Below are positions 53,048-61,812 of a stretch of DNA of 64,000 bases, in pieces. The DNA comes from Paraburkholderia kirstenboschensis (GTDB taxonomy: Bacteria > Pseudomonadota > Gammaproteobacteria > Burkholderiales > Burkholderiaceae): contig NZ_CAJHCR010000005.1 of assembly GCF_904848585.1 (NCBI RefSeq), positions 469,577 to 533,576 of the forward strand, in the 5' to 3' direction. Position numbers and translations under genes: made by a program. Positions within the stretch are counted from its first letter, which is position 1; each line of letters starts with the position of its first letter. Below the pieces are notes generated by a model. That model ran no database searches and was not told the DNA's origin. It saw only the letters and a list, made by a program, of their open reading frames with translations.

Positions 53048-53069
53048 CACCTATCCAGGTAGATAGGTG
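53048..53069. promoter_or_regulatory. lux box between rsaL and braI
   Basis: 22-bp dyad CACCTATC-N6-GATAGGTG with perfect 8-bp arms. It is centred between the divergent rsaL and braI genes (65 and 67 bases from the two start codons), so the AHL-bound LuxR protein could activate both. Confidence 0.8.
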
Positions 53070-53136
53070 GCGGAACGATTCAGAATGCATAAGTTTTCCT
53101 GCGTATTGGTTTCCCCAACACGTTCAGGAGAACGTC

Positions 53137-53730
53137 ATGCAAACAGCGATCCGGATTGGAATGCGTCAAGAGTTCGACAACGAGGACATCAACGAGATGT
53201 ACCGCCTGCGGGCACGGGTGTTTCACGGGCGGCTCGGCTGGGATATTCCGACCATAGCGGGCATGGAGATCGACGGCTACGATGCGCTCGGACCGCATTA
53301 CATGCTGATCCAGGCCGACGACCGGCGCGTGCGCGGCTGCTGGCGTCTGATGCCGACCGAGGGGCCGAACATGCTGAAGGACACCTTTCCTCAGCTGCTG
53401 CATGGCGCTGCGGCGCCGGTCGGGCGGCATATCTGGGAACTGAGCCGCTTCGCGATCGACACCAGCGGCGAGGAGAAGTCGTTCGGCTTCGCCGACTTGA
53501 CCATGCAGGCGATTCATGAGCTCGTGACCTTCGCTGACCGCATGGGCATCACGCGCTATGTGACGGTGACCACGACCCCGATCGAGCGGCTGTTGCGCAA
53601 GACCGGAATCGAGATTAGCCGCCTCGGCTCACCACTGCAGATCGGCGTGGAACGCGCGGTGGCGCTGGATATCGCGGTGAGTCCGAAGACCCGCACGGCG
53701 CTGTTTGGGCCGATCGCCGCAGCCGCTTAG
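53137..53730 (+). CDS. braI: Acyl-homoserine-lactone synthase (BraI-like)
   Basis: 197-residue LuxI-type synthase making an N-acyl-homoserine lactone from SAM and acyl-ACP. Conserved residues: Arg/Phe/Trp in YRLRARVFHGRLGW, the Asp and Arg in VRGCWRLMPTEGPNML and the Glu in ELSRFAID. AGGAG lies 6 bases before the ATG. The BraI/R family of Paraburkholderia makes 3-oxo-C14-HSL; the acyl chain here cannot be proven from the sequence. Confidence 0.93.
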   Translation: MQTAIRIGMRQEFDNEDINEMYRLRARVFHGRLGWDIPTIAGMEIDGYDALGPHYMLIQADDRRVRGCWRLMPTEGPNMLKDTFPQLLHGAAAPVGRHIWELSRFAIDTSGEEKSFGFADLTMQAIHELVTFADRMGITRYVTVTTTPIERLLRKTGIEISRLGSPLQIGVERAVALDIAVSPKTRTALFGPIAAAA

Positions 53731-53739
53731 CTACTCTTC

Positions 53740-53763
53740 GCTGCTCCGCTGCTCCGCTGCTCT
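53740..53763. repeat. 8-bp tandem repeat, three copies
   Basis: GCTGCTCC twice, then GCTGCTCT, starting 10 bases after the braI stop codon. Short-period repeats of this kind can slip, but this one lies outside coding sequence. Confidence 0.5.
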
Positions 53764-53834
53764 CAGCTGGCCGGGCTTCACCGTGGTGGCCACGGCCGGT
53801 CAGACGGCGCACAGCGAGTCATGCGAAGCTTGCC

Positions 53835-54524
53835 TCACGAACCAAACATCCGTTCGAGCGCGTTTTCCAGGTGCGCTCGCATTGCCTGCCCCGCCGCCTG
53901 CGGGTCCTTGCGGCGGATCGCGTCGAGCACCGCCCGGTGTTCCGCCTGCACGAGACGCTGCCGCTCCACCGTTTTCACGAGCGACAGGTTGCGTGACAAA
54001 TTCATGCTGAAGACGATCTGTTCCTCGATGAACGACATGACCGTGATGAAAAACGGGTTCTTCGACGCGCGCGCCACTGCCAGATGGAACATGAAGTCGT
54101 CTGACGCACCGATGCCGCGCGTCTCAATGATCCGTTCGAGCTGATTCCATGCATGCTCGATCGCGGCGATGTCGTCGGCGTCGGCCTTGAGCGCCGCGTG
54201 CTCAGCCGCGCCCGCCTCCGTGACAATGCGAAATTCATAGCAGCGGCGGATGTCGGACAGCGTTTCGAGCGGCGCGAAACGCCGCACGTCCGGGTCGGGC
54301 CGCCGCGCGACTGTCGTTCCCGACCCATGACGCGTCACGATGATGCCGTCGGCCCGCAGCCGGGCCAATGCCTCGCGCACCGTGGGCCGCGAGGTCGAGA
54401 AGCGTTCGGCGAGCGCATGCTCGGTAGGCAGCCGCTGCCCTTCCTTGTATTCGCCTTCGAGAATGCGATTCAGGATGTCGCCGTAGATTTTGTCGGGCAA
54501 GCCCGTCGTTTTTCGCTCATTCAT
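53835..54524 (-). CDS. GntR-family (FadR subfamily) transcriptional regulator
   Basis: 229-residue regulator. N-terminal winged HTH (about residues 10-75: GQRLPTEHALAERFSTSRPT, VREALARLRADGIIVTRHGSG) and a C-terminal FCD helical domain (from about 95: RIVTEAGAAEHAAL, FHLAVARASKNPFF, EHRAVLDAIRRKD) with His residues that can bind a metal and a carboxylate ligand. Most likely represses the upstream sugar-acid-like operon via the palindrome at 51472-51490. The quorum-sensing trio separates regulator and operon. Confidence 0.9.
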   Translation of the reverse strand: MNERKTTGLPDKIYGDILNRILEGEYKEGQRLPTEHALAERFSTSRPTVREALARLRADGIIVTRHGSGTTVARRPDPDVRRFAPLETLSDIRRCYEFRIVTEAGAAEHAALKADADDIAAIEHAWNQLERIIETRGIGASDDFMFHLAVARASKNPFFITVMSFIEEQIVFSMNLSRNLSLVKTVERQRLVQAEHRAVLDAIRRKDPQAAGQAMRAHLENALERMFGS

Positions 54525-54757
54525 CGGCCGGGCGCATGCAGCTTGTCAGAGTAGATCCCGATTGTAAGGCAAACCCGAGCGGCATTTGCCGCGCTTCGGA
54601 CTCGCAGCATCGAGCAAAAAGCCGTCCGCGCGTCTTGGGGAACCGGCTACCGTCTTGCGAGAGCAACGTCAAAATTTGTGAACTGGTTGATTTACATCCT
54701 GGCTGAAGCAGAGTTTCTGAACGATCATTAAAGCTCGCAACCTGACCTGGAGCGGAA

Positions 54758-55237
54758 ATGTACACACGCATTCTTGTAGCGGTCGACGGCAGCCAGACTT
54801 CTCGCCGTGCTTTCGAGGCAGCGCTCGCGCTTGCAAGATCAAACGGCGCTGTCTTGCAGCCCCTGTACGTCGTCGAAAATACGCCAATGTATTTCGAGGC
54901 GCCGGGCTATGACCCTTCAATACTTCGCAATCGTCTCATCGAACAAGGGAAGGAACTCGGCGAGGAGTTCGCGCGCGAAATGGACGCGCAAGGTGTAAAG
55001 GGAGAGATCGTCGTCACCGAAGCGCCGTCGCTCGACGACGTTTCCACGGCCGTGCTGAAAGCCGCCGCCGACTTCAATGCGGACCTGCTCGTCATGGGCA
55101 CGCACGGCCGGCGCGGATTTCAGCGCCTGATTCTCGGCAGCGTCGCGGAGCGTTGTGTGCGCCAGGCTCGCTTGCCGGTGCTGCTGATCCCGTCCGCGGC
55201 AAGCAAAGCATCCGACGACGCGCAAACGCGAGACTGA
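54758..55237 (+). CDS. Universal stress protein (UspA family)
   Basis: 159-residue cytoplasmic protein of the ATP-binding Usp type. The C-terminal G-x2-G-x9-G-[ST] motif is complete (MGTHGRRGFQRLILGS), and the N-terminal YTRILVAVDGSQTSRRAFE is typical. GGAG lies 6 bases upstream of the ATG. Single gene; function in stress survival is known only generally. Confidence 0.95.
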   Translation: MYTRILVAVDGSQTSRRAFEAALALARSNGAVLQPLYVVENTPMYFEAPGYDPSILRNRLIEQGKELGEEFAREMDAQGVKGEIVVTEAPSLDDVSTAVLKAAADFNADLLVMGTHGRRGFQRLILGSVAERCVRQARLPVLLIPSAASKASDDAQTRD

Positions 55238-55298
55238 CGCCGCGAGCGCCACGCCAGCGCGCAACCGGGACTTTGGGAAGCCGGGGGCGCGATCGATG

Positions 55299-55688
55299 CT
55301 ACGTCGGTCCGCCTCGCTGCAATGCGCGATGACTGACGTGGTCTTCGAGCAGGCGCCGCATGGTGGCCAGCAACGTGGGGCCGTCCACCGGCTTGCGCAG
55401 AAACCCGTCGAAGCTGACGAAGGCGGGAGGACTCGGCTCTCCCGAAACGAGTATGAAAGCGACGTCGGCGAGCCCGGGCAGTGTGCGCAACCGGTGACAC
55501 AGCTCACTGCCCGACATGGTCGGCATGCGCCAGTCGGCCACCACGACGTCGACGGGCGAAGCCATGAACTGAGTTAGCGCCGACTTACCGTCCAGCGCAG
55601 TTTTTACTTCGTAGCCCTCGGCGGAGCAGATCGCGCTCCATGCGTCCAACGCCTCGGCGTCGTCATCTACCAACAATACTGTTGCCAT
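55299..55688 (-). CDS. Single-domain response regulator (CheY-like)
   Basis: 129-residue receiver domain alone. Acidic pocket DDD at the N-terminus (LLVDDDAEALD), phosphoacceptor Asp in DVVVADWRMPTMSG, Ser in LVSGEP and Lys in GFLRKPVD. No output domain, so it works by protein-protein contact, and no kinase gene is adjacent. The start at 55688 (MATVLLVDDD) is where the domain begins. Confidence 0.93.
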   Translation of the reverse strand: MATVLLVDDDAEALDAWSAICSAEGYEVKTALDGKSALTQFMASPVDVVVADWRMPTMSGSELCHRLRTLPGLADVAFILVSGEPSPPAFVSFDGFLRKPVDGPTLLATMRRLLEDHVSHRALQRGGPT

Positions 55689-55917
55689 GTGCAATTGTCC
55701 TATCGCTTCGACGAACTGCTTCGCAACGTGCATGCCAACGTGCGCTACTCAGTTCGCGCCAATCGGCTTACGCGCCGCAAATATGAATGCGAAGCGGGAA
55801 ACGGCGAGGCGGTCGCGTTGCAGCATGGGCATTGCCGCGCACGATAACCTCGCCTATTGCTGTTAACAATAGCAACTCAATTGCAACCCGGTGGGCAAAC
55901 TGCTTGACGGCGCAACT

Positions 55918-58512
55918 TCAGGCGCGTGCCAATGCGGCCACCACCAGGCGCTGCTGCTCTACGCGATGCGCGCGTATAGACGAATCCGCGCCCGATGGAC
56001 TCTCGCGCCGGCATACGTCGAACACGCGGCAGTTCGCCGGAACCGCTCCCTCTATGTCATCGCGCACGAAATGCCATGCGCCATGCTTCTTTTCCTCTTC
56101 CTGGGCCCAGACCGCCTCCGCAAGGTTCGGATAAGCAGCAAGCGCAAGGGCAAGCTCGCTCGCCGGGAACGGGTACAACTGTTCGATGCGGACAAGCGCA
56201 GTCTGTGTGTCGCCGGAAGCATCGCGCGCCGCCTGCAAGTCGTAGAAAAACTTGCCGCTGCACAGCACGACGCGCGTCACGTCTTCGGGCGAAGCCGCAC
56301 CACTGTCTTGCAGCACCGGAGCAAATGCACCGCCGATCAACTCGCCGACAGGCGAATGCGAGCGCACATTGCCATGGAGCTGCCCCTTCGGCGACATCAC
56401 GACAAGCGGCTTCGGCTCGACGCTCAGCGCCTGCTCGCGCAGCATGTGGAACCACTGCGATGACGTCGACGGCATCACGACCTTCATGTTTCCGCCTGCG
56501 CACAGTTGCAGGAAGCGGCTGAGATACGCGCTCGAATGCTCGGGACCGACACCTTCATGACCATGCGGCAGCAGCATCGTCAGTCCGGACGATTGGCCCC
56601 ATTTGTACTCCCCCGCGGCGATGTATTGATCGATGATCACTTGCGCGCCGTTCACGAAGTCGCCGAACTGCGCCTCCCAGATAGCGAGGTGCGAGGTGGA
56701 CTGAACGCTATAGCCGTATTCGAAACCCAGCACGGCTTCCTCGGTCAGCGGCGAATTGATGATGTCGAACTCACCCTGATGCACACCGAGATTTTGCAGC
56801 GGCACATGAGGCTCGGTCGCATCGGAAGTCGCGCCCTGCGAGTGCCACACTGCATGCCGATGCATGAAGGTGCCGCGGCCCACGTCCATGCCGGAGATGC
56901 GCACACTGTGCCCGTCGTCGAGCAGACTTGCGTAAGCGAGGTTTTCGGCGAAGCACCAGTCGGCCGTGGCTGTTTCCGCTTCTACGCTCTTGTGCCACTT
57001 CGCCGTGATGTCGCGCACGAAGTCATGTAGCCGCAGCCCGGGCGGCGTGCGAGTCAACGCCGCGGTAAGCGACTGCACGCGGGCAAGCGACAACGGCCGC
57101 GTGCGCTTCGTGCGCTTCGAGCCGTTCTCGCGCTCGGGGCGCTGCCGCGACGACGTTTGGGTGGGCGGCGTCAGAAGGTCTCTCAATGCATCGGCGCGCA
57201 ACACGTCGAGTGGTGTTTCCTCGCCGATGGCCGAGTGATAAAGCTCGGTGACGGTCTGATGCGCCGAGATTGACGCTTGCTGCGACGGCTGCGTCAGCGC
57301 AGGAATATCGTGCTCCGAGTGACCCAGGCGCCGATATCCGATCAGATCGATCACGACGTCGGCTTCGTACTCCATGCGGTACTGCAATGCGAGCTTCGCG
57401 GCGCGCAGGACCTCGTCGGGACGGTCTGCGTTCACACGAATCACGGGCGCGTCGATCATTCGCGCGACGTCCGTGCAATAGGAATGCCCTTCGGCGTCCA
57501 TGCGGTTCAGCGTCGTGAAGCCGATCTGATTGTTCACGATAACGTGGACCGTGCCGCCCAACGCGTAACCGTCCTTGCGCGTCATGTTCAACGTTTCCAT
57601 CACGATGCCCTGGCCCGCGAATGCCGCATCGCCATGCACGACTACCGGCAGGCATCCAAAGCCGCGATGCTCGTCCTGGTATGCACGCGCCATCCCGCTC
57701 ACCACCGGATACACGCTTTGCAGATGCGACGGATTGTGCGCAAGGAACATCGCGACGTCGCCGTCGGGCGTCTGTCTGACGGTGCTGCCGCCCAGGTGAT
57801 AAGGCAGATCGCGCTGCATGGCTGCGACATCGGAAGCGGGATCGAGGCAATCGACGAGCTTCGCCGGATCGAAGCCCATCACATTGACGAGCACGTTGAG
57901 GCGCCCCCGATGCGGCATGCCCGCGAACACCTGCTGAACGCCTTGAGCGGCGGCGTGATCGACGATCGCTTCGAGAAGCGGCACGAGGCTCTCGCAACCT
58001 TCGAGCGAAAAGCGCTTTGCATGCTCGAAAACCGCCGCCACATGACGCTCCCACATTTCCGCGGCAATCAGGCGGCGCAACAGAGCGCGGCGCTGCTCGC
58101 GGGCGGGCAACGGCGCAAGCTGTTCCGACTTGAGCATTGCGGATAAACGCGCACGGCGCTGCGGATCGCGAATACCAGTGAGATCGAGGCCGATTGCGCC
58201 GCAATAGATGCGCCTCAGCTGCCGCTCCAGTTCATGCACCGCAGCCGATGGCGGCAGCAGCGGATTCTCGGCGCCGATCGGCTGCGCCGGGTCCAGCCCA
58301 TGAAACACAGGGTCGAGCTCAGGCACTTCGGGCACGGGCGTGAGGCGCAGCGGGTCCAGCGACGCCTGACGATGGCCGTGTTGACGAAACGCGTCGATGA
58401 GGCGCCTGACCTGCAACGTCCGCGCTATCGGCGACAGGTCGCCTGCCTGTTCGATAACCGCGCTGGCCGGTGAGCGTGAAAGAACAATCGATTCGGAAGA
58501 GACGTGGGACAT
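55918..58512 (-). CDS. 2-oxoglutarate dehydrogenase-type E1 (stand-alone paralogue)
   Basis: 864-residue thiamine-diphosphate enzyme of the SucA family. TPP motif GDAAFAGQG followed by NNQIGFTT; active-site loop GMPHRGRLNVLVN; C-terminal transketolase half with GMDVGRGTFMHRHAV and LLPHGHEGVGPEHSS. It is about 80-90 residues shorter than housekeeping SucA, mainly in the N-terminal and central linkers; residues about 450-480 are a basic Arg/Lys-rich insert (RERENGSKRTKRTRPLSLAR-like). No E2 (sucB) or E3 (lpd) gene adjoins. It may decarboxylate another 2-oxo acid or be a second, conditionally used E1. Confidence 0.9.
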   Translation of the reverse strand: MSHVSSESIVLSRSPASAVIEQAGDLSPIARTLQVRRLIDAFRQHGHRQASLDPLRLTPVPEVPELDPVFHGLDPAQPIGAENPLLPPSAAVHELERQLRRIYCGAIGLDLTGIRDPQRRARLSAMLKSEQLAPLPAREQRRALLRRLIAAEMWERHVAAVFEHAKRFSLEGCESLVPLLEAIVDHAAAQGVQQVFAGMPHRGRLNVLVNVMGFDPAKLVDCLDPASDVAAMQRDLPYHLGGSTVRQTPDGDVAMFLAHNPSHLQSVYPVVSGMARAYQDEHRGFGCLPVVVHGDAAFAGQGIVMETLNMTRKDGYALGGTVHVIVNNQIGFTTLNRMDAEGHSYCTDVARMIDAPVIRVNADRPDEVLRAAKLALQYRMEYEADVVIDLIGYRRLGHSEHDIPALTQPSQQASISAHQTVTELYHSAIGEETPLDVLRADALRDLLTPPTQTSSRQRPERENGSKRTKRTRPLSLARVQSLTAALTRTPPGLRLHDFVRDITAKWHKSVEAETATADWCFAENLAYASLLDDGHSVRISGMDVGRGTFMHRHAVWHSQGATSDATEPHVPLQNLGVHQGEFDIINSPLTEEAVLGFEYGYSVQSTSHLAIWEAQFGDFVNGAQVIIDQYIAAGEYKWGQSSGLTMLLPHGHEGVGPEHSSAYLSRFLQLCAGGNMKVVMPSTSSQWFHMLREQALSVEPKPLVVMSPKGQLHGNVRSHSPVGELIGGAFAPVLQDSGAASPEDVTRVVLCSGKFFYDLQAARDASGDTQTALVRIEQLYPFPASELALALAAYPNLAEAVWAQEEEKKHGAWHFVRDDIEGAVPANCRVFDVCRRESPSGADSSIRAHRVEQQRLVVAALARA

Positions 58513-58740
58513 GTTTGATAGCGTGCGGAAGAAACCGTTAGTCGGATTTCGCTGTCCGCATGGGGATGCTCGGGGCGCAAGCCCTCGACGGCAACATGAC
58601 AGTTGGCCGCGATTTTCGGCAGACAGCGAAACGGAAAGGAACGCGATGCGGATACGGGCTTGCAGAGCGCTCGGTCTTCTGTTGTTATCGATCCGGTCCG
58701 CGCGACCGGCTCGTGTCTCCGTCCGTTGTCCGCCTGGCTT

Positions 58741-60399
58741 CTACTGCGGTGACATGCTCGCGTTGAGCCACGCGCCTGACGCGCCGGCCTCGCTCGTGCC
58801 GTTCGTGCGATGTGCGTGCGGTTGGTTCGCGGCGCGCCGTTGCTTCGCCGTGTCGCCGTTCAGCTTGAACGTGCTGACCGTATCGGTGAGCTGTTGCGCC
58901 TGGTCCTGCAAGGCCTGCGCCGCAGCGGCGCTTTGCTCGACGAGCGCGGCGTTTTCCTGCGTCACCTTGTCCATCTGCGTGACCGCATGGTTGATCTGCT
59001 CGATGCCTTCGCTTTGTTCCTTGCTGGAGGAGCTGATCTCCGCGACGATCTCCGTCACGTGGCGAATGCTCTTGACGACTTCGCTGATGATCTGCCCCGC
59101 GTCCTCCACCATCTTGCCGCCGGTACCGACCTGATTCACCGAGTCGGCGATCAGCTCCTTGATTTCTTTCGCCGCGACGGCGCTGCGTTGCGCAAGCCCG
59201 CGCACTTCGCTCGCGACCACCGCGAAACCGCGGCCGTGCTCGCCGGCACGCGCCGCTTCGACGGCTGCGTTGAGCGCAAGAATGTTCGTCTGGAATGCGA
59301 TGCCGTCGATCACGCCGATGATCTCGACGATCCTGCGCGACGATTCGTTGATCGCGCTCATCGTGCTCACGACCTGATTCACCGCGTTGCCGCCCTTCAC
59401 CGCGACGTCCGAAGCACTCGACGCAAGCTGATTCGCTTCACGCGCGTTGTCGGCGTTCTGCTTGACCGTCGACGTGAGTTGCTCCATGGCAGCCGCGGTT
59501 TCTTCGAGCGAACTCGCCTGATGCTCCGTGCGGCTCGACAGGTCCATGTTGCCGCTCGCCACTTCGCGCGTTGCCTGGCTGATCGTGTCCGTGCCCTGGC
59601 GCACTTGCGCGACGATGCCGTGCAGATTTCCCGTCATGCGTTCGAGCGCGGTCAATAGGCGCCCCACTTCGTCGGTCGTATCGACATGCAGGTGATGTGT
59701 GAGGTCGCCCGCTGCGACCGCTTCCGCGAGACTCACCGCGCGGTTGATCGGCCGCGTAATGGTGCGCGTGATGAAGATGCCCGTGGCGATCGCGATCAGT
59801 GTCGCGATTAGTGCGAGCAGGATCATCTGGATCTTCGCGCGATGTGCTTCGCCAACCGCATCTGCCACGTCGCGCGCCATCCGCTCCGCCTGCACGTCGA
59901 CCATCTTGTCCACGAGCAGGTAGTACGCATCCTGAAGCCGCGCCATGTCGCCCTGATAGACATCGCGCGCTTCCTGCTGCTGGTTCTTGCTTACCAGATC
60001 GAAGAAAGTTTTCACGCTCACGCCGTAGGTCGAGCGTGCGTCGAACTGCTGCTTGAACAACGCCTTCGTGTCATCGCTCGTCAGATGCTTTTCAAGTTCC
60101 CCGTAGGCTTGCGCATTGGCTTTGCGGATGGCCGCATAGTCGTCCATGTACTGCTTGGCCTTGTCCGGCGACGTAGTGAGCAGCAGATTGCTGAGAATGC
60201 CGTTCGCCTTGTAGCCGTTGCTCTTGATCTGATTGCTGAGCGCAATCAGCGTGTAGCGGTTACTGACGATCTCGTCCATCTTCGTGTTCGTGGACTCGAG
60301 ATGCTCGATGCCCACGATAGCCGTGCCGACGAGCAGCGCGACCATCAGCGCGAAGGCGGAGCCGAGCCTAACCCCGATTTTCAAATTCGAAATCTTCAT
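58741..60399 (-). CDS. Methyl-accepting chemotaxis protein
   Basis: 552-residue chemoreceptor. TM1 at about 10-30 (GSAFALMVALLVGTAIVG), a four-helix-bundle periplasmic sensor at about 35-185, TM2 at about 190-212, HAMP and the signalling domain with hairpin tip IDGIAFQTNILALNAAVEAA (whole tip at about 370-390). Methylation-helix Glu/Gln pairs such as SSLEETAAAMEQL are present. There is no C-terminal NWETF-like CheR-tethering pentapeptide. The ATG at 60399 has AGGA upstream. Ligand unknown. Confidence 0.93.
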   Translation of the reverse strand: MKISNLKIGVRLGSAFALMVALLVGTAIVGIEHLESTNTKMDEIVSNRYTLIALSNQIKSNGYKANGILSNLLLTTSPDKAKQYMDDYAAIRKANAQAYGELEKHLTSDDTKALFKQQFDARSTYGVSVKTFFDLVSKNQQQEARDVYQGDMARLQDAYYLLVDKMVDVQAERMARDVADAVGEAHRAKIQMILLALIATLIAIATGIFITRTITRPINRAVSLAEAVAAGDLTHHLHVDTTDEVGRLLTALERMTGNLHGIVAQVRQGTDTISQATREVASGNMDLSSRTEHQASSLEETAAAMEQLTSTVKQNADNAREANQLASSASDVAVKGGNAVNQVVSTMSAINESSRRIVEIIGVIDGIAFQTNILALNAAVEAARAGEHGRGFAVVASEVRGLAQRSAVAAKEIKELIADSVNQVGTGGKMVEDAGQIISEVVKSIRHVTEIVAEISSSSKEQSEGIEQINHAVTQMDKVTQENAALVEQSAAAAQALQDQAQQLTDTVSTFKLNGDTAKQRRAANQPHAHRTNGTSEAGASGAWLNASMSPQ

Positions 60400-60815
60400 G
60401 TGTCTAATTCCTTGCCCTACCGCACGATAAAAGTTGTCGCGAAGCAGCCGGCGCTTCAGCGTGAAAGGATGCGCCCTGTCTCGAGGCGGTTCACTTCGAT
60501 GACGTTTGAACCACCGGCGCGCGCCGACGCGGGCGCGTGTGATTCCGCCCCTTCTCGTTGCCGCCGCTTTCTTCAGACAATATGACGACACAATCCGCGA
60601 AACCTTGAGAGTTGGTCGCAAGAGAAAGTGAAAATTTCGCCAAACGTTTGCGTCGGCGTTGGAAAGGGCCTGTTGAGGCGAAAGGATGAGTGAGCGTCAG
60701 TGCCCGTCTGCGGAATGCGTGCGGACGCTTCAGACCCGCCGCCGAGGTCTGATATCGCTCAAGAGGCCTGAGGGCTGAAGCGCGTCATTTTGCCGCGAAA
60801 CGGGGGACAGAGCCG
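60400..60815. other. 416-base region between chemoreceptor and FNR-type regulator genes
   Basis: Divergent intergenic stretch. It contains a 10-bp palindrome CAAACGTTTG (60641-60650), but I found no convincing FliA-type promoter, no FNR box (TTGAT-N4-ATCAA) and no gene. Confidence 0.35.
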
Positions 60816-60854
60816 GTGGGACAATCGGGGCATTCCCCTGGCATTGGCTCAGAC

Positions 60855-61676
60855 ATGCTTACTTCTACCGCTGTTGCACACTCCGCCGGCGCCGCCGACT
60901 CCGCTGTCCCCCCCGGCCCGGCCGTCAGTTCGCCGCCGTTGCAGCGCAGCCGCCGCGCCACGCCGCGGGCCGCCGCGCGCACCAGCACGCGCAGCGCCGC
61001 GCGCTGCTCCAGCTGTGCGATGCGTCAACTGTGCATGCCGCAAGGGTTGTCGCCCGACGAGTTGTCCAAGCTCGAAACGCTGATCTGCTCCGCGCGCTCG
61101 GTGCATCGCGGAGACGCGCTGTACCGCAGCGGCGACCGTTTCGACAATATCTATGCGGTGCGCTCCGGCTCGATGAAAACCGTCATGGCGCATCGGGACG
61201 GGCGCGAACAGGTCACCGGGCTGCGACTTGCGGGTGAAGCGCTCGGCCTCGACGGCATCAGCGACGACCGGCACGCATGCAGCGCCCTGGCGCTCGAGGA
61301 CAGCACGGTGTGCATCGTTCCGTACACGGCGCTCAAGTCATTGTGCCGCGAAATCGGCTCGATGCAGGAACGCCTGCACAAAATGCTGGGCGAGCAGATC
61401 GTGCGTGAAGCGGCCCAGATGATGGTGCTCGGCTCGCTTTCGGCGGACGAACGAGTCGCCGCTTTCCTGCTCGACGTGTCCGAGCGCAATGCTCAACGCG
61501 GTTATTCCTGGGCCGAATTCAACCTGCGAATGACGCGCGAAGACATGGGCAGCTACCTCGGCATGACGCTCGAAACCGTGAGCCGCACCCTGTCAAGATT
61601 TCAAAAGCGCGGCCTGATCGACACGCAAGGAAAGCATATTCGCATCGTCGATCTGGACGGCTTGCGCCAGGTTTAA
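60855..61676 (+). CDS. Crp/Fnr-family regulator, FNR type with Fe-S cysteines
   Basis: About 273 residues from the ATG at 60855 (286 from a GTG at 60816 with a GGGGGA upstream; start uncertain). N-terminal Cys cluster CSSCAMRQLC plus Cys in DRHACSALALED gives four potential [4Fe-4S] ligands, as in FNR/Anr. cNMP-binding beta-roll at about 80-175, then a C-terminal HTH (FNLRMTREDMGSYLGMTLET, VSRTLSRFQKRG) with the FNR-type E-x2-S-R recognition helix. Likely an oxygen-responsive regulator. Low-complexity Ala/Pro/Arg region before the Cys cluster. Confidence 0.9.
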   Translation: MLTSTAVAHSAGAADSAVPPGPAVSSPPLQRSRRATPRAAARTSTRSAARCSSCAMRQLCMPQGLSPDELSKLETLICSARSVHRGDALYRSGDRFDNIYAVRSGSMKTVMAHRDGREQVTGLRLAGEALGLDGISDDRHACSALALEDSTVCIVPYTALKSLCREIGSMQERLHKMLGEQIVREAAQMMVLGSLSADERVAAFLLDVSERNAQRGYSWAEFNLRMTREDMGSYLGMTLETVSRTLSRFQKRGLIDTQGKHIRIVDLDGLRQV

Positions 61677-61812
61677 GCTCGACACGGGGGGCGCGGCCCG
61701 CGCGGCCGCGTCCTTTGCCACGATTTTTCGGCGGACCTTGCGCCTTGGCATGGCATCTGCAAGCGGGTACAGTCTTTGTTTAGTCCGTCCCCCCGCAAGG
61801 AGACCCGGCGAA

